NCBI RefSeq assembly: GCF_002843355.2 | Contig: NZ_PJAI02000022.1 | Span: 1 to 58,887, forward strand | Direction: 5' to 3' | Length of the DNA: 58,887 nt | Source: Colwellia echini | Lineage (GTDB): Bacteria; Pseudomonadota; Gammaproteobacteria; Enterobacterales; Alteromonadaceae | Part shown: positions 37,172-46,040 of the stretch, one piece after another | Numbering within the stretch: position 1 is the stretch's first letter | How the letters are laid out: each line of letters begins with the position of its first letter | Notes under the pieces: model-generated | Database searches by the model: none | What the model saw: the letters and a program-made list of their open reading frames with translations, nothing else | Told to the model about the DNA's origin: nothing | Translations under genes and position numbers: made by a program

Positions 37172-37206
37172 AAAAAGGTCAGGAGCATATGCTTCTGACC
37201 TTTTTT
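37172..37206 (+). terminator. Intrinsic terminator of asnB
   Basis: AAAAAGGTCAGGAGCATATG pairs with GCTTCTGACC and leads to six T. The stem is GC-rich and compact, typical of a Rho-independent terminator. Confidence 0.93.
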
Positions 37207-37280
37207 ATTATTTAATATTGATGCAATTAAACATAAATTAAATCAACATAAATTAAACCTAAATTAAAAAATAAACACTG

Positions 37281-38168
37281 ATGAAAGCTAATTATTCCCT
37301 TGATGATTTACGGTGCTTTTGCACTGTTGCAAAGTTAGCAAGTTTTAAAAAAGCGGCTGAAAGCTTAAATATGCCACTTTCAACTTTAAGTCGCAGAATC
37401 AAGCAACTTGAAGAAGATCTGCAATTAAGATTATTAAATAGAGATGCTCATCGTGTCACGTTGACCCATACTGGTGGTCAATATTACCAACGCTCTTATC
37501 CTTTGTTTGATGAACTTAATGATGTCGGTCAAGACTTGCATCAAGAAAAACATCAGCCTAAAGGTAAAATAATTATTACAGCGCCTATTTATTCTGGTAA
37601 ACAGTTTTTACGGTCAGTATTTTATGAATTTCTATTAGCCTACCCTGAAATACAATTAGATTTACGTTTTTCTAACACGCTTATAGATATTGAAGAGCAA
37701 GGTATTGATATTGCTTTTAGAGTAAGAAATCCTACTATCGATAATTGGGTGATTAGGCAACTAAAAACAACGCGTAATATTTTATGTGGTCACCCCGAAA
37801 AATCATTTAAGCATATTAAACACCCAGATCAATTAACAGAATTACCCAAAGTAATCTGCTCCCATCTTTCACCTTGGCAATTAGAAAATCAATTGACGGG
37901 TGAAAAGTACAACTATCACCCTAATCATTTAATACGTTTAGAAGTTGATGAAATTGAGATGATGACACATGCCGTAGAAAAGGGTCTAGGAGTAGGCTAT
38001 ATTCCTGACTATTTAGCATTACCATTAATTAAAGCAGGCAAAATAAAACGTTTATTGCCAGATTGGCAAAGTGAAAAACAACCTTTTTCAATGTTATATC
38101 GAGATAGAGATAACATGCCACTGCGGGTAAGGTTGTTTATAGATTATGTGTTAAAGCATTTTACGTAA
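37281..38168 (+). CDS. LysR family transcriptional regulator
   Basis: 295 residues. N-terminal domain MKANYSLDDLRCFCTVAKLASF then LPLSTLSRRI-type NMPLSTLSRRIKQLEEDLQL (recognition helix). The C-terminal domain lacks a clear ligand clue. It is convergent with the EamA transporter gene (38284, minus strand). No Shine-Dalgarno is obvious before ATG 37281. The regulated gene cannot be told from the context: both asnB and the transporter are on the wrong side for a classic divergent pair. Confidence 0.9.
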   Translation: MKANYSLDDLRCFCTVAKLASFKKAAESLNMPLSTLSRRIKQLEEDLQLRLLNRDAHRVTLTHTGGQYYQRSYPLFDELNDVGQDLHQEKHQPKGKIIITAPIYSGKQFLRSVFYEFLLAYPEIQLDLRFSNTLIDIEEQGIDIAFRVRNPTIDNWVIRQLKTTRNILCGHPEKSFKHIKHPDQLTELPKVICSHLSPWQLENQLTGEKYNYHPNHLIRLEVDEIEMMTHAVEKGLGVGYIPDYLALPLIKAGKIKRLLPDWQSEKQPFSMLYRDRDNMPLRVRLFIDYVLKHFT

Positions 38169-38170
38169 AT

Positions 38171-38244
38171 AAGCTGAGTCCATATACGGGATAAGAAAAA
38201 TACTCTAATTAACTCACTCAATTTCATTCTCCCGAGCTCAGGTT
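38171..38244 (+). mobile_element. Short family A element (74 bp, deleted inside)
   Basis: Left end AAGCTGAGTC...CGGGATAA and right end TCCCGAGCTCAGGTT flank only about 30 bases. AAAT occurs at both sides (38167-38170 and 38245-38248), a likely target duplication. Directly after the LysR stop. Confidence 0.7.
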
Positions 38245-38258
38245 AAATAGGAGCCATC

Positions 38259-38286
38259 TAGCTCATAGCTCATAGCTCATAGCTCA
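38259..38286. repeat. Four perfect 7-bp repeats ending on the EamA stop codon
   Basis: TAGCTCA occurs four times in tandem. The minus-strand stop TGA of the EamA gene is 38284-38286, inside the last unit, so copy-number change would not alter the protein. Confidence 0.95.
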
Positions 38287-39153
38287 CGCACTTAAACGCA
38301 ATACTACAATCCCTACAAGCGCCGTTGTTAACCCGGTAATTTCTTGTCTACTAAAAGACTCCTTAAGAATAATACGCGTATATAGGAGAATAATTAAAAT
38401 ATTCATTGCCGATATCGCTGAAACTAAGCCTGTTGTACCTAATGCAAAGGCTGAAATGATTGCCACCATGCCAAGAACATTGGTCAAACCAACACCAAGA
38501 CCGCAAACAAAGGTTTTAGTATTTGACCAGCGTGGACGAGCATCATTCGTATTAAGTTGGGTATTTTTGTTTTTCAACCAGCTAAACGCAAAGAGTAAAC
38601 TACCAAAGCCAAACATTAAGGTTAAGGTTGCAAAAATATCAGCCTCAAGACGGGTTGATTGCTTACTTAATAAATCATTTACCGAAAAACAAAGTCCTGC
38701 AAGTAAGCCCCATTGGGCTCCTTGCAAATTATGCCAAGAAATATCATTTGAATAGCGGATGATATACAGTCCCGAAAAAATAATAACAAAACCAATTAAT
38801 TGTTGATTTGTCAGAGTTTCATGCCAAAACAAAAAGGCAAACAACAAAACAAAAAGTGGCGTTAACCCAGACAAAATACTAATGAGAGAAGCTTTTCCCA
38901 CCGAAAAGCCTTTGTGTAAAGCCGCGTTAGCAGAAAAAGAGCCTAAGCCTAATGCTAAACCAACACATACTTGGGCCAAGTTATGCCAACGCTGATCTAA
39001 AGCGATCATCGCGATAGCACTAATAACAAAACCAACAAAAAACACCCCAAACAACATTAAATTACGATTAATATTTTTTTGTGATGTCCATTGATACATA
39101 ACCCCTCTTACACCAAAAAATAGTGCTGCAAGGAGCGCATAGATAATCCACAT
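38284..39153 (-). CDS. EamA-family (DMT superfamily) transporter
   Basis: 289-residue inner-membrane protein with ten hydrophobic segments arranged as two EamA repeats of about 140 residues. N-terminal MWIIYALLAALFFGVRGVMY, mid-segment HETLTNQQLIGFVIIFSGLY and C-terminal KESFSRQEITGLTTALVGIV are typical. Such transporters export amino acids or other small metabolites; substrate here unknown. A 28-bp perfect palindrome lies 153 bases upstream. Confidence 0.9.
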   Translation of the reverse strand: MWIIYALLAALFFGVRGVMYQWTSQKNINRNLMLFGVFFVGFVISAIAMIALDQRWHNLAQVCVGLALGLGSFSANAALHKGFSVGKASLISILSGLTPLFVLLFAFLFWHETLTNQQLIGFVIIFSGLYIIRYSNDISWHNLQGAQWGLLAGLCFSVNDLLSKQSTRLEADIFATLTLMFGFGSLLFAFSWLKNKNTQLNTNDARPRWSNTKTFVCGLGVGLTNVLGMVAIISAFALGTTGLVSAISAMNILIILLYTRIILKESFSRQEITGLTTALVGIVVLRLSA

Positions 39154-39517
39154 ACTGTTACCTTTTTATACCTTAGCCATTCATTAGGTGATCTATTTCA
39201 ATGAGCCTAGATGATTACCTATGTAATAGATTAGTATAATTAACCAAATAAAATATGTGGCTAGTATATTAGTTTTATTATTATTGAAAACTATCAAAAA
39301 CAGCATAGTAAATACCATTAATGGTATTTACTAACAAATAGAACATATAACAATCAAAAATAGCTTACACGCTTAAAACAAGCGTTAATTAAAGCGATAT
39401 CTGTTAATTGCTATAAAGACATAAACGTACAATTAAACTACTGACTCATAGAAATAAAGTAAGTCTGCTTATTTGAAGCTATTACCGTACAAAATTAATT
39501 AAATAAACTAATAGCCA
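39154..39517. other. Intergenic region between EamA and HIT genes
   Basis: 364 bases, no gene seen. The 28-bp palindrome at 39306-39333 is the only clear structure. Both flanking genes are on the minus strand, so this region holds the EamA promoter and the HIT gene 3' end. Confidence 0.6.
39306..39333. promoter_or_regulatory. 28-bp perfect palindrome upstream of the EamA gene
   Basis: Arms TAGTAAATACCATT and AATGGTATTTACTA are exact reverse complements with no spacer. No U-tract follows on either strand, so an operator is more likely than a terminator. Confidence 0.6.
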
Positions 39518-39868
39518 TTACACCGAAACTAAGGGGCCTAATGCTCTACCGCCAAGTAGGTGCATATGAATATGATACACTTCTTGACCGCCATCTCGAT
39601 TGCAGTTAATAATTAATCGATAACCGTTTTCATCAATCCCCTCTTCCTTAGCAAGTTTTTTAGCAACCGTTATCATACGACCTAAAGTTAATTCATCTTC
39701 TTCTTCAACATCATTGATAGTTGGAATAAGTTTGTTGGGTATAATTAAGATATGACTTTCAACACGCGGAGCAATATCTCTAAACGCAGTAACTAATTCA
39801 TCTTGATATAACAAAGGTGTTGGAATTTCTTGACGAATTATTTTAGAAAAAATGGTTTCTTCTGACAT
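39518..39868 (-). CDS. hinT: HIT family protein (HinT-like)
   Basis: Histidine-triad nucleotide phosphoramidase, 116 residues. The triad is HIHMH at 99-103 followed by LLGGRALG, and the N-terminal [19 protein letters not shown] is characteristic of PKCI-type HinT. Acts on nucleoside phosphoramidates in the cytosol. Alone on this strand and divergent from phoA across 185 bases. AGAGAG upstream fits a ribosome site. Confidence 0.95.
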   Translation of the reverse strand: MSEETIFSKIIRQEIPTPLLYQDELVTAFRDIAPRVESHILIIPNKLIPTINDVEEEDELTLGRMITVAKKLAKEEGIDENGYRLIINCNRDGGQEVYHIHMHLLGGRALGPLVSV

Positions 39869-40053
39869 AACGACTCTCTAAAGGGTTTATTTAAAAGTAT
39901 ATAGTTAGTTTAACGCTAATTTTGTGTTTAAATAAAGAGAAAGAGTATTGGATACGTCCTTACTCTTAATATAAATTAATAGAAATGTTAAAAACAAATA
40001 CACACGACTACAAAACATCAAGTATCACACAATTACATCCTTAAGGCTTAAAA

Positions 40054-41532
40054 ATGAATACTATTTCCCCTTTAGTTAAGGCACTAGCTTTACCTCTTCT
40101 AATTTCTAGCGCAGTTATCCCTAATTTATTTATTTCAAATGCGCAAGCAAATACAATTAACCACTCTGTAAGTCATCTGAATAGCGAAAAGTTACAACAC
40201 ACAGTACCTAAAAATATTATTATGGTTATTGCTGACGGTATGGGGCCTGCCTATACCTCTGCTTATCGATATTATCACGATGACCCAGCAACAATTGATA
40301 TTGAACAAACGGTTTTTGATAGACATTTAAAAGGTCGAAGTAGCACGTATCCCGCACCTGTTTCTGGTTATGTTACTGATTCAGCTGCTTCGGCAACAGC
40401 ATTAGCTACAGGCGTAAAAACCTATAATGGCGCCATTGGCGTAGATGTTGATAAACAACCGTTACTGACAGTGCTTGAATGGGCAAAACAACAAGGTAAA
40501 GCCACAGGAGTTGTAGTAACCTCCCGCATTAACCATGCGACACCTGCCTCTTATTTATCTCATAACGAAAGTAGAAGCAATTATGACGAGATAGCGAATA
40601 GCTATATCGATAATGGTATTAAAGCTGACGTGTATTTTGGCGGCGGTTGGGTTAACTTTATTCGTAGCGATAGAAATATAGTCACAGAGTTTCAACAAGC
40701 AGGCTTTCAATATATTGATCAATACGATCAAGTTTCTGATTTAAGCACTGACAAACCTGTCATTGGTTTATTTAGTGAGTATGGTTTACCTTGGGCACTT
40801 GATGATAGCAATAAATATAGATTAACTCCTTTAGTTGAAGCGGCGACCAAGCATCTACAAAACGATAAAGGTTTTTTTATGTTGGTTGAAGCAAGTCAAA
40901 TTGATTGGGCTGGTCATAATAATGATATTGCTGCCGCAATGCATGAAATAGATGACCTTGCGAGCGTGATGTTATACTTAGAGACATACGTTGAAGATAA
41001 CCCTGATACCTTAGTTGTGTTAACCGCAGATCATAGCACTGGTGGCTTTTCTTTAGCGGCCAAAGGCGAATACCGATGGGATCCAGAAATCATACGTAAT
41101 ATGACTCAATCACCTCAATCTATTGCTGATCAAATAATCGCTAATTCTAATTCCGAAACGAGATCTAAAACTCAACTTCCATCAAAAGAACAACTAAGTA
41201 ACTGGTTAAGCTTTTCATTAACTGACCAAGAATACTCAGCAATAACGCAAGTTGATGCTGAGTTTTCAACAGCTCATACACAATACTTATTATTAGATGA
41301 GGTTGAAAAACAAAAAATAAAGGATGATTATAAAGTACCCACACTAGCAGGATTTTATCGTACTGCGCTTATGGACATTATTGATAAGCGAACTAATACC
41401 GGTTGGACTACTGGAGGTCACACTGGTATTGATGTACCGGTATTTGCTTTTGGTAAACAAAGTGAGTTATTTACAGGGCAAATAGATAATACCGATATAG
41501 CTAAGAAGATATTTACTTTATTGGGGAAATAG
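40054..41532 (+). CDS. phoA: Alkaline phosphatase (PhoA-type), periplasmic
   Basis: Releases phosphate from monoesters; two zinc and one magnesium ion expected. 492 residues with a signal peptide ending near NAQA (residue about 32). Metal and active-site motifs: MVIADGMGPAY near 60, VTDSAASATA with nucleophile Ser near 110, EASQIDWAGHNND near 290, LTADHSTGGF near 330 and TGGHTGIDVP at the C-terminus. No Pho box was recognised upstream. A 20-bp perfect hairpin follows the stop. Confidence 0.94.
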   Translation: MNTISPLVKALALPLLISSAVIPNLFISNAQANTINHSVSHLNSEKLQHTVPKNIIMVIADGMGPAYTSAYRYYHDDPATIDIEQTVFDRHLKGRSSTYPAPVSGYVTDSAASATALATGVKTYNGAIGVDVDKQPLLTVLEWAKQQGKATGVVVTSRINHATPASYLSHNESRSNYDEIANSYIDNGIKADVYFGGGWVNFIRSDRNIVTEFQQAGFQYIDQYDQVSDLSTDKPVIGLFSEYGLPWALDDSNKYRLTPLVEAATKHLQNDKGFFMLVEASQIDWAGHNNDIAAAMHEIDDLASVMLYLETYVEDNPDTLVVLTADHSTGGFSLAAKGEYRWDPEIIRNMTQSPQSIADQIIANSNSETRSKTQLPSKEQLSNWLSFSLTDQEYSAITQVDAEFSTAHTQYLLLDEVEKQKIKDDYKVPTLAGFYRTALMDIIDKRTNTGWTTGGHTGIDVPVFAFGKQSELFTGQIDNTDIAKKIFTLLGK

Positions 41533-41536
41533 TGAC

Positions 41537-41580
41537 TTAATATCTAGTAAGTCACTCGCTAGTGACTTACTAGATATTAA
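41537..41580. terminator. 20-bp perfect stem-loop between convergent phoA and metC
   Basis: TTAATATCTAGTAAGTCACT (41537-41556) pairs exactly with 41561-41580 around the loop CGCT. No clear U-tract on either strand, so it may act as an RNA-end stabiliser or a weak bidirectional terminator. A degenerate 10-bp repeat (GATATTAAAA) follows up to 41602, next to the metC stop. Confidence 0.65.
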
Positions 41581-41604
41581 AAGGTATTAAAAGATATTAA
41601 AAAG

Positions 41605-42822
41605 TTAAGCTTGAGAAAGTACTTGGTTAAAACGTTCAAAACCTTGTGCTAAATCATCAATAAGATCTTCAACATCTTCTAAACCAACGTGCAGACGAAT
41701 TAACGGAAACTCACAATCAAAAGTTGTTGCACTTCGAATAGCATTAACATTAGTAATGCCTAATATTAAACTTTCAAAACCGCCCCATGAATAGCCCATT
41801 TTAAAATGATGTAGTCCATCTAAAAATGCAGTTAATGCTGCTTTATTTCCGCAATTAAGTACAAACGAAAATAAACCGTTTGAGCCTTCAAAGTCACGTT
41901 TGAAAAATTCATGACCAGGACAAGATTCAAAAGCAGGATGTAAAATTTTACCAACTTCAGGTCTTTGTTGTAACCATTCTGCCACTTTAATTGCACTTTG
42001 TTGATGCTGCTTTAATCTAACACCTAGAGTGCGAATACCTCGAAGTGCTAAATATAAATCATCAGGTGATGTACATTGCCCCATTAAATAACTGTAATCT
42101 CGTAGTTGTGGCCAGTATTTTTCAACCGCAGTTGCCGTACCCAACATCACATCTGAATGACCAACAATGTATTTAGTTGCTGCTTGAACACTAACATCAA
42201 CACCATACTCAAACGGTCTAAAATTAACCCCCGCGCCCCAAGTATTATCAAGCATAACGATACAATCATGCTTATGAGCTATTGCGCTTATGGTTGGCAC
42301 ATCTTGTACCTCCATAGTAATAGAGCCAGGAGATTCTAAGAAAACCAAACGCGTATTATCTTGAATAAGTGCTTCAATACCTGCACCTATTAATGGATCA
42401 TAATAAGTGGTTGTTACGCCCATTTTTGTAAGGATTTTTTCACAATAATCACGCGTTGGCTCATACGTTGTATCAACCATTAAAATATGATCGCCCTGTT
42501 CAACAAACGCTAAAATAGCATTAGTAATAGCCGCAGTACCTGATGGATATAATGCACACCCAGCACCACCTTCAAGCTCAGTCATTGCATCGCTAAAAGC
42601 AAATGAAGTAGTTGTACCGCGACGGCCATATACCATGGTTTGATTATGACGATTAGCTACTGCGCTATTCATTTCGGCAACGGTATCGAAAACGACTGTT
42701 GATGCACGAGTAACCGAGGGGTTTACTACGCCTTGAGTCCATTTGGCACTTCGGCCAGCATTCACAATTTTGGTATTTATTTTACTATGCTTAGTGTTTG
42801 ATTTATTAGTATCTTGTGTCAT
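41605..42822 (-). CDS. metC: Cystathionine beta-lyase
   Basis: PLP enzyme splitting cystathionine to homocysteine (methionine synthesis). 405 residues. Blocks: GRRGTTTSFAF (R contact), LYPSGTAAI, LDNTWGAG near 195 and the Schiff-base Lys in ATKYIVGHSD near 215. C-terminal SLILGITN and RLHVGLEDVEDLI are standard for Cys/Met-metabolism PLP enzymes. Family discrimination against gamma-synthase rests on YGRRGTTT and GVNFRPFEYGVDVS. N-terminal 15 residues are low-complexity, and a later start at Met49 is unlikely. Confidence 0.93.
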   Translation of the reverse strand: MTQDTNKSNTKHSKINTKIVNAGRSAKWTQGVVNPSVTRASTVVFDTVAEMNSAVANRHNQTMVYGRRGTTTSFAFSDAMTELEGGAGCALYPSGTAAITNAILAFVEQGDHILMVDTTYEPTRDYCEKILTKMGVTTTYYDPLIGAGIEALIQDNTRLVFLESPGSITMEVQDVPTISAIAHKHDCIVMLDNTWGAGVNFRPFEYGVDVSVQAATKYIVGHSDVMLGTATAVEKYWPQLRDYSYLMGQCTSPDDLYLALRGIRTLGVRLKQHQQSAIKVAEWLQQRPEVGKILHPAFESCPGHEFFKRDFEGSNGLFSFVLNCGNKAALTAFLDGLHHFKMGYSWGGFESLILGITNVNAIRSATTFDCEFPLIRLHVGLEDVEDLIDDLAQGFERFNQVLSQA

Positions 42823-43275
42823 AACTCTCTCATTAACTTTTTAATTTTTACGTTGTTGAATCAACATATATTAACTTTTTATTTAATGGTTATTATTTTC
42901 TTGGCTATATTTTTTATTGGTTATACTTTTATTGCTTATGTATTGTTAAAATATAAATTACAGCAATCTAGCCATCTAAAAATATTATGTGCTATTTATA
43001 CCGCGAATAAACCTTACTGGCTAGCGTTGTAAAAGAATATTTAAGCATTTCATTTATAGGAATTCCTTTTTAAGTGATTAATTTTAAATACCTCACCGCA
43101 TTTGTCCTTTGTTAATAGCAATCTTATAAACTAAGTGATCATTTATAGGAGGAAACACTAACTACGGCGTTATATTTTTAACTGGTTATGTAAATAAATG
43201 CTTTGAATTTAATGATTTTTTTCTCTGCCTAAAATAGATCACTTAATTAATGAAATTGGTATAACTTATTTGAAT
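42823..43275. other. Intergenic region between metC and polB
   Basis: 453 bases. Holds the metC promoter and a family B element at 43116-43261. A plus-strand frame (42814-43032) encoding a hydrophobic peptide lacks a ribosome site and is not called. Confidence 0.6.
43116..43261 (+). mobile_element. Family B miniature inverted-repeat element (146 bp)
   Basis: Left end TAGCAATCTTATAAAC and right end (reverse complement TACCAATTTCATTAAT) agree at 20 of 25 positions through AAGTGATC. TAA flanks both sides (43113-43115, 43262-43264). It ends 14 bases from the polB stop at 43276. Confidence 0.7.
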
Positions 43276-45798
43276 CTAAAACAACCCCATTTGATTCCCA
43301 CTAATAGATTCAAAATCTTTCCCAATAAATGGCAATATATCATCTGCTATGGGCTTTAATTGCTTTTCAACATAAAAGTCATAATCAAGTTTGCTAGTAT
43401 TAAATTCGAATGGTTGTACTCCATCAAGTGTCATCACGTAGCGTATTAAGCTTCTATGCTTATAAAGCGATTGGTGTGTCGTATTATTAGAATTAGTGCT
43501 AAGTTTAATTATTTTTTCATTTGCAATGAGTGCTGCTTTAATATGTGGCGGCGTATTTACATAATCATTAAGTGGTCGTCTGATCTTCTTCGAATAAATC
43601 AGTTGATCATTATGTTGACCACTTCTTAGCTCAGTCACAATCTGTGTAATATAATCATCTATTGGCTCGTCATTGAAAATTAATCGGTATAGCTCTTGTT
43701 GAAATGTTTTACTTAACTCAGTCCAGTCACTACGAACCGTTTCAAGACCTTTAAATATTAATTTTTTATTAACAACACCGGCATAACGCTTTTTAGTACC
43801 AATGCTTTTTTGATCTTTAATTACATTGGAGCCGCGTATACTGGGCATAAAGAATCGTGTGAAATGTGTTTCAAACTCAATATCTAATTGGCTTTCAATG
43901 GTAAAATCATCTTTTAACTTTTGCTGCCACTTTTCATTAATATACTTTTGTAGTTGGGTGCCTAAGCTTTGTGCTTCGTCTTTAGATTTTTCAGCTCCTA
44001 TAGAGACAAAAATAGAGTCAGTATCGCCATAAATAACTTGGTAGCCCAAAGCTTCAATCCAAACACTGGTGGATTTTAAAATCTCGTGACTGCGCTTCGT
44101 AATTGAGCTTGATAAACGAGGATCGAAAAAACGACAACCGGTTGAGCCTAAAACACCATAAAAACTATTCATGATGATTTTAATGGCTTGTGATAAAGCC
44201 GCATTTTTTTGTAATTTGGCTTTATCACGCTCAAGCCACAGTGATTCGATAATATCAGGTAAAAAATGCTTAGTGCGAGAAAAGTAAGCTCCATCAAAAC
44301 CGCTTATAACATTATCAATATGTTCAATACCGTTAAGGTTATTGGCTTGCGCTTGTTTCAGTCCTTCAATCAATCCCATAGGATCAATTTTAAAGGTGCG
44401 AATAATACTTGGGTACAGAGATTTAAAATCAAGTACCAGTACATTGCTGTATAAACCTGGCTTTGAATCCATCACATAGCCGCCAGGTGATATTAAACCC
44501 GAAACGCCGTCGCCCATATTAGGCGCAACATAACCACTTCGGTGCAATTTAGGTAAATAAAGATTTGTAAATGCGGCAACAGAGCCACCTACTCTATCTA
44601 TGGCTAGACCGGTAAGTTGAGCGCGTAATTGAGCAAAAGCTAATAATTGTGTTTTTTCAAAAATAAGCCAGACCAAGCGACAATCTTCAAGATTGTATGC
44701 TGCTAAGGCGGCTTTATTATGGTTAAAGTTATTAGTTATTTCCTCTACTCTGTTCTCAACATCGGTCACTTTTTTATTTAAGCCAAGTAAAGTTTGTGCC
44801 ACATTATCTAACGAAAAACTTGGAAAACTATAAGTAGCCGTTTTTAATAAGTCGATACCATCTAGAACAACACGACCAGCTAATTCGATAAAATGTTGAT
44901 CCTCATTATTAGCATTTTTACGCCAGTACGGGGCGCTGCCATCTCGGCCGATTGCAAAGGGAATATTGTGTAAATCGCAACGCTTTTGCAACAGCATAAA
45001 GTCAAAATTTATAACATTCCAACCAATAAATATATCAGCATCAAACAATGTAACTTCTTTAATAAACGCCTTAAGTAGTTGTTTCTCATCTGCTTGCCAA
45101 TGAATATACTCATCCGCACCATTTTGCGGCTCACCTATCATAAGAACACGCTTAAAAGCGTTTTGCTCCTCGCTACCTAATTTTTCATTAGTAACTTCAC
45201 TGTTATTATTTACTGAATTAGCGGCGTATAAGCCAATAGAATATAACTCGCCTTGCATCGAACATTCTATATCAATAGACAGCATTGATAAGTGTTGATT
45301 AACAGCGCCTTGTGCAGCGCGTTTACATTTGACCTGTTGTGCTAATTGATATTGATTATCGACCAACACCTTAATTTTGTGCTGTTGACTAATATAATCA
45401 ATATTAGCGGTGATGTGGCGCTCCATCAAAAATCTATCATCTGGGCGAATATCATCTTCATAACACTTTATATTATTAAGTTTTAATATTTCACGAGCCC
45501 TATAAAAACTACGTAGGTTACTAAAATAAAATGCTGCTACAGGATTTTGCTTAAATGTCTTTAACGAAACTATTTGCTCTTTTGCGAGGGAGGTTTTCTG
45601 ATCTATTAATAGCTGTTTAGCTTTTTCTCGATGTGTTAATTCAATAAAGAAAATTGCCAATTCATTGTGTATTTCTAATTTGACGGGCCCAACTTCACTT
45701 TTCAGCCACAAGGTTATTAATATAGCATCGTGCTTATCTTGCACCTGTCGGGTCAGGAGAAAACCACTATTAATGTTATTTTTAATATCTGTTGTCAT
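43276..45798 (-). CDS. polB: DNA polymerase II (family B)
   Basis: SOS-induced repair polymerase, 840 residues (E. coli 783). Exonuclease domain with SIDIECS (about 175) and FIGWNVINFD; polymerase motifs DFKSLYPSII (A), KIIMNSFYGVLGS (B) and YGDTDSIFVS (C). All catalytic carboxylates are present. Its 5' end faces dinG across 242 bases with a perfect LexA box nearer to dinG. The extra length is spread over internal insertions such as the 215-235 acidic stretch. Confidence 0.97.
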   Translation of the reverse strand: MTTDIKNNINSGFLLTRQVQDKHDAILITLWLKSEVGPVKLEIHNELAIFFIELTHREKAKQLLIDQKTSLAKEQIVSLKTFKQNPVAAFYFSNLRSFYRAREILKLNNIKCYEDDIRPDDRFLMERHITANIDYISQQHKIKVLVDNQYQLAQQVKCKRAAQGAVNQHLSMLSIDIECSMQGELYSIGLYAANSVNNNSEVTNEKLGSEEQNAFKRVLMIGEPQNGADEYIHWQADEKQLLKAFIKEVTLFDADIFIGWNVINFDFMLLQKRCDLHNIPFAIGRDGSAPYWRKNANNEDQHFIELAGRVVLDGIDLLKTATYSFPSFSLDNVAQTLLGLNKKVTDVENRVEEITNNFNHNKAALAAYNLEDCRLVWLIFEKTQLLAFAQLRAQLTGLAIDRVGGSVAAFTNLYLPKLHRSGYVAPNMGDGVSGLISPGGYVMDSKPGLYSNVLVLDFKSLYPSIIRTFKIDPMGLIEGLKQAQANNLNGIEHIDNVISGFDGAYFSRTKHFLPDIIESLWLERDKAKLQKNAALSQAIKIIMNSFYGVLGSTGCRFFDPRLSSSITKRSHEILKSTSVWIEALGYQVIYGDTDSIFVSIGAEKSKDEAQSLGTQLQKYINEKWQQKLKDDFTIESQLDIEFETHFTRFFMPSIRGSNVIKDQKSIGTKKRYAGVVNKKLIFKGLETVRSDWTELSKTFQQELYRLIFNDEPIDDYITQIVTELRSGQHNDQLIYSKKIRRPLNDYVNTPPHIKAALIANEKIIKLSTNSNNTTHQSLYKHRSLIRYVMTLDGVQPFEFNTSKLDYDFYVEKQLKPIADDILPFIGKDFESISGNQMGLF

Positions 45799-45985
45799 AC
45801 AATCTTATTTTTATCATGAAGTTATATTCAGCTGGTGAGTTACTAATAGCTTTGTTATTTGCGCGTAAACATATCTAATGTGTACCTAATACACAAAGAA
45901 TACATAGCTAAGACATTCTTAATACACTGTTAATTTGTAATTAGTCGGTTAAATGCATTAAATTTTTCGTGCTATCTGATTAAAC

Positions 45986-46001
45986 CTGTTAATATATACA
46001 G
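45986..46001. promoter_or_regulatory. LexA (SOS) box between polB and dinG
   Basis: CTGTTAATATATACAG is a perfect CTGT-N8-ACAG match to the gammaproteobacterial LexA consensus with AT-rich centre. It is 40 bases before the dinG ATG and 188 bases from the polB ATG. A half-site CTGTTAAT at 45927-45934 lies nearer polB. Confidence 0.9.
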
Positions 46002-46040
46002 CAGTGTAACCGATCTCCTGTTTTTTGGAAACTAACAACC

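Noticed and set aside
39869..40053. Pho box upstream of alkaline phosphatase
   Set aside because: No CTGTCAT-type direct repeats are visible; a short inverted repeat AAGAGTA/TACTCTT is too weak to call.
42814..43032. Plus-strand frame coding a hydrophobic 72-residue peptide
   Set aside because: Overlaps the metC start region, has no Shine-Dalgarno sequence and is in very AT-rich DNA where hydrophobic frames arise by chance.
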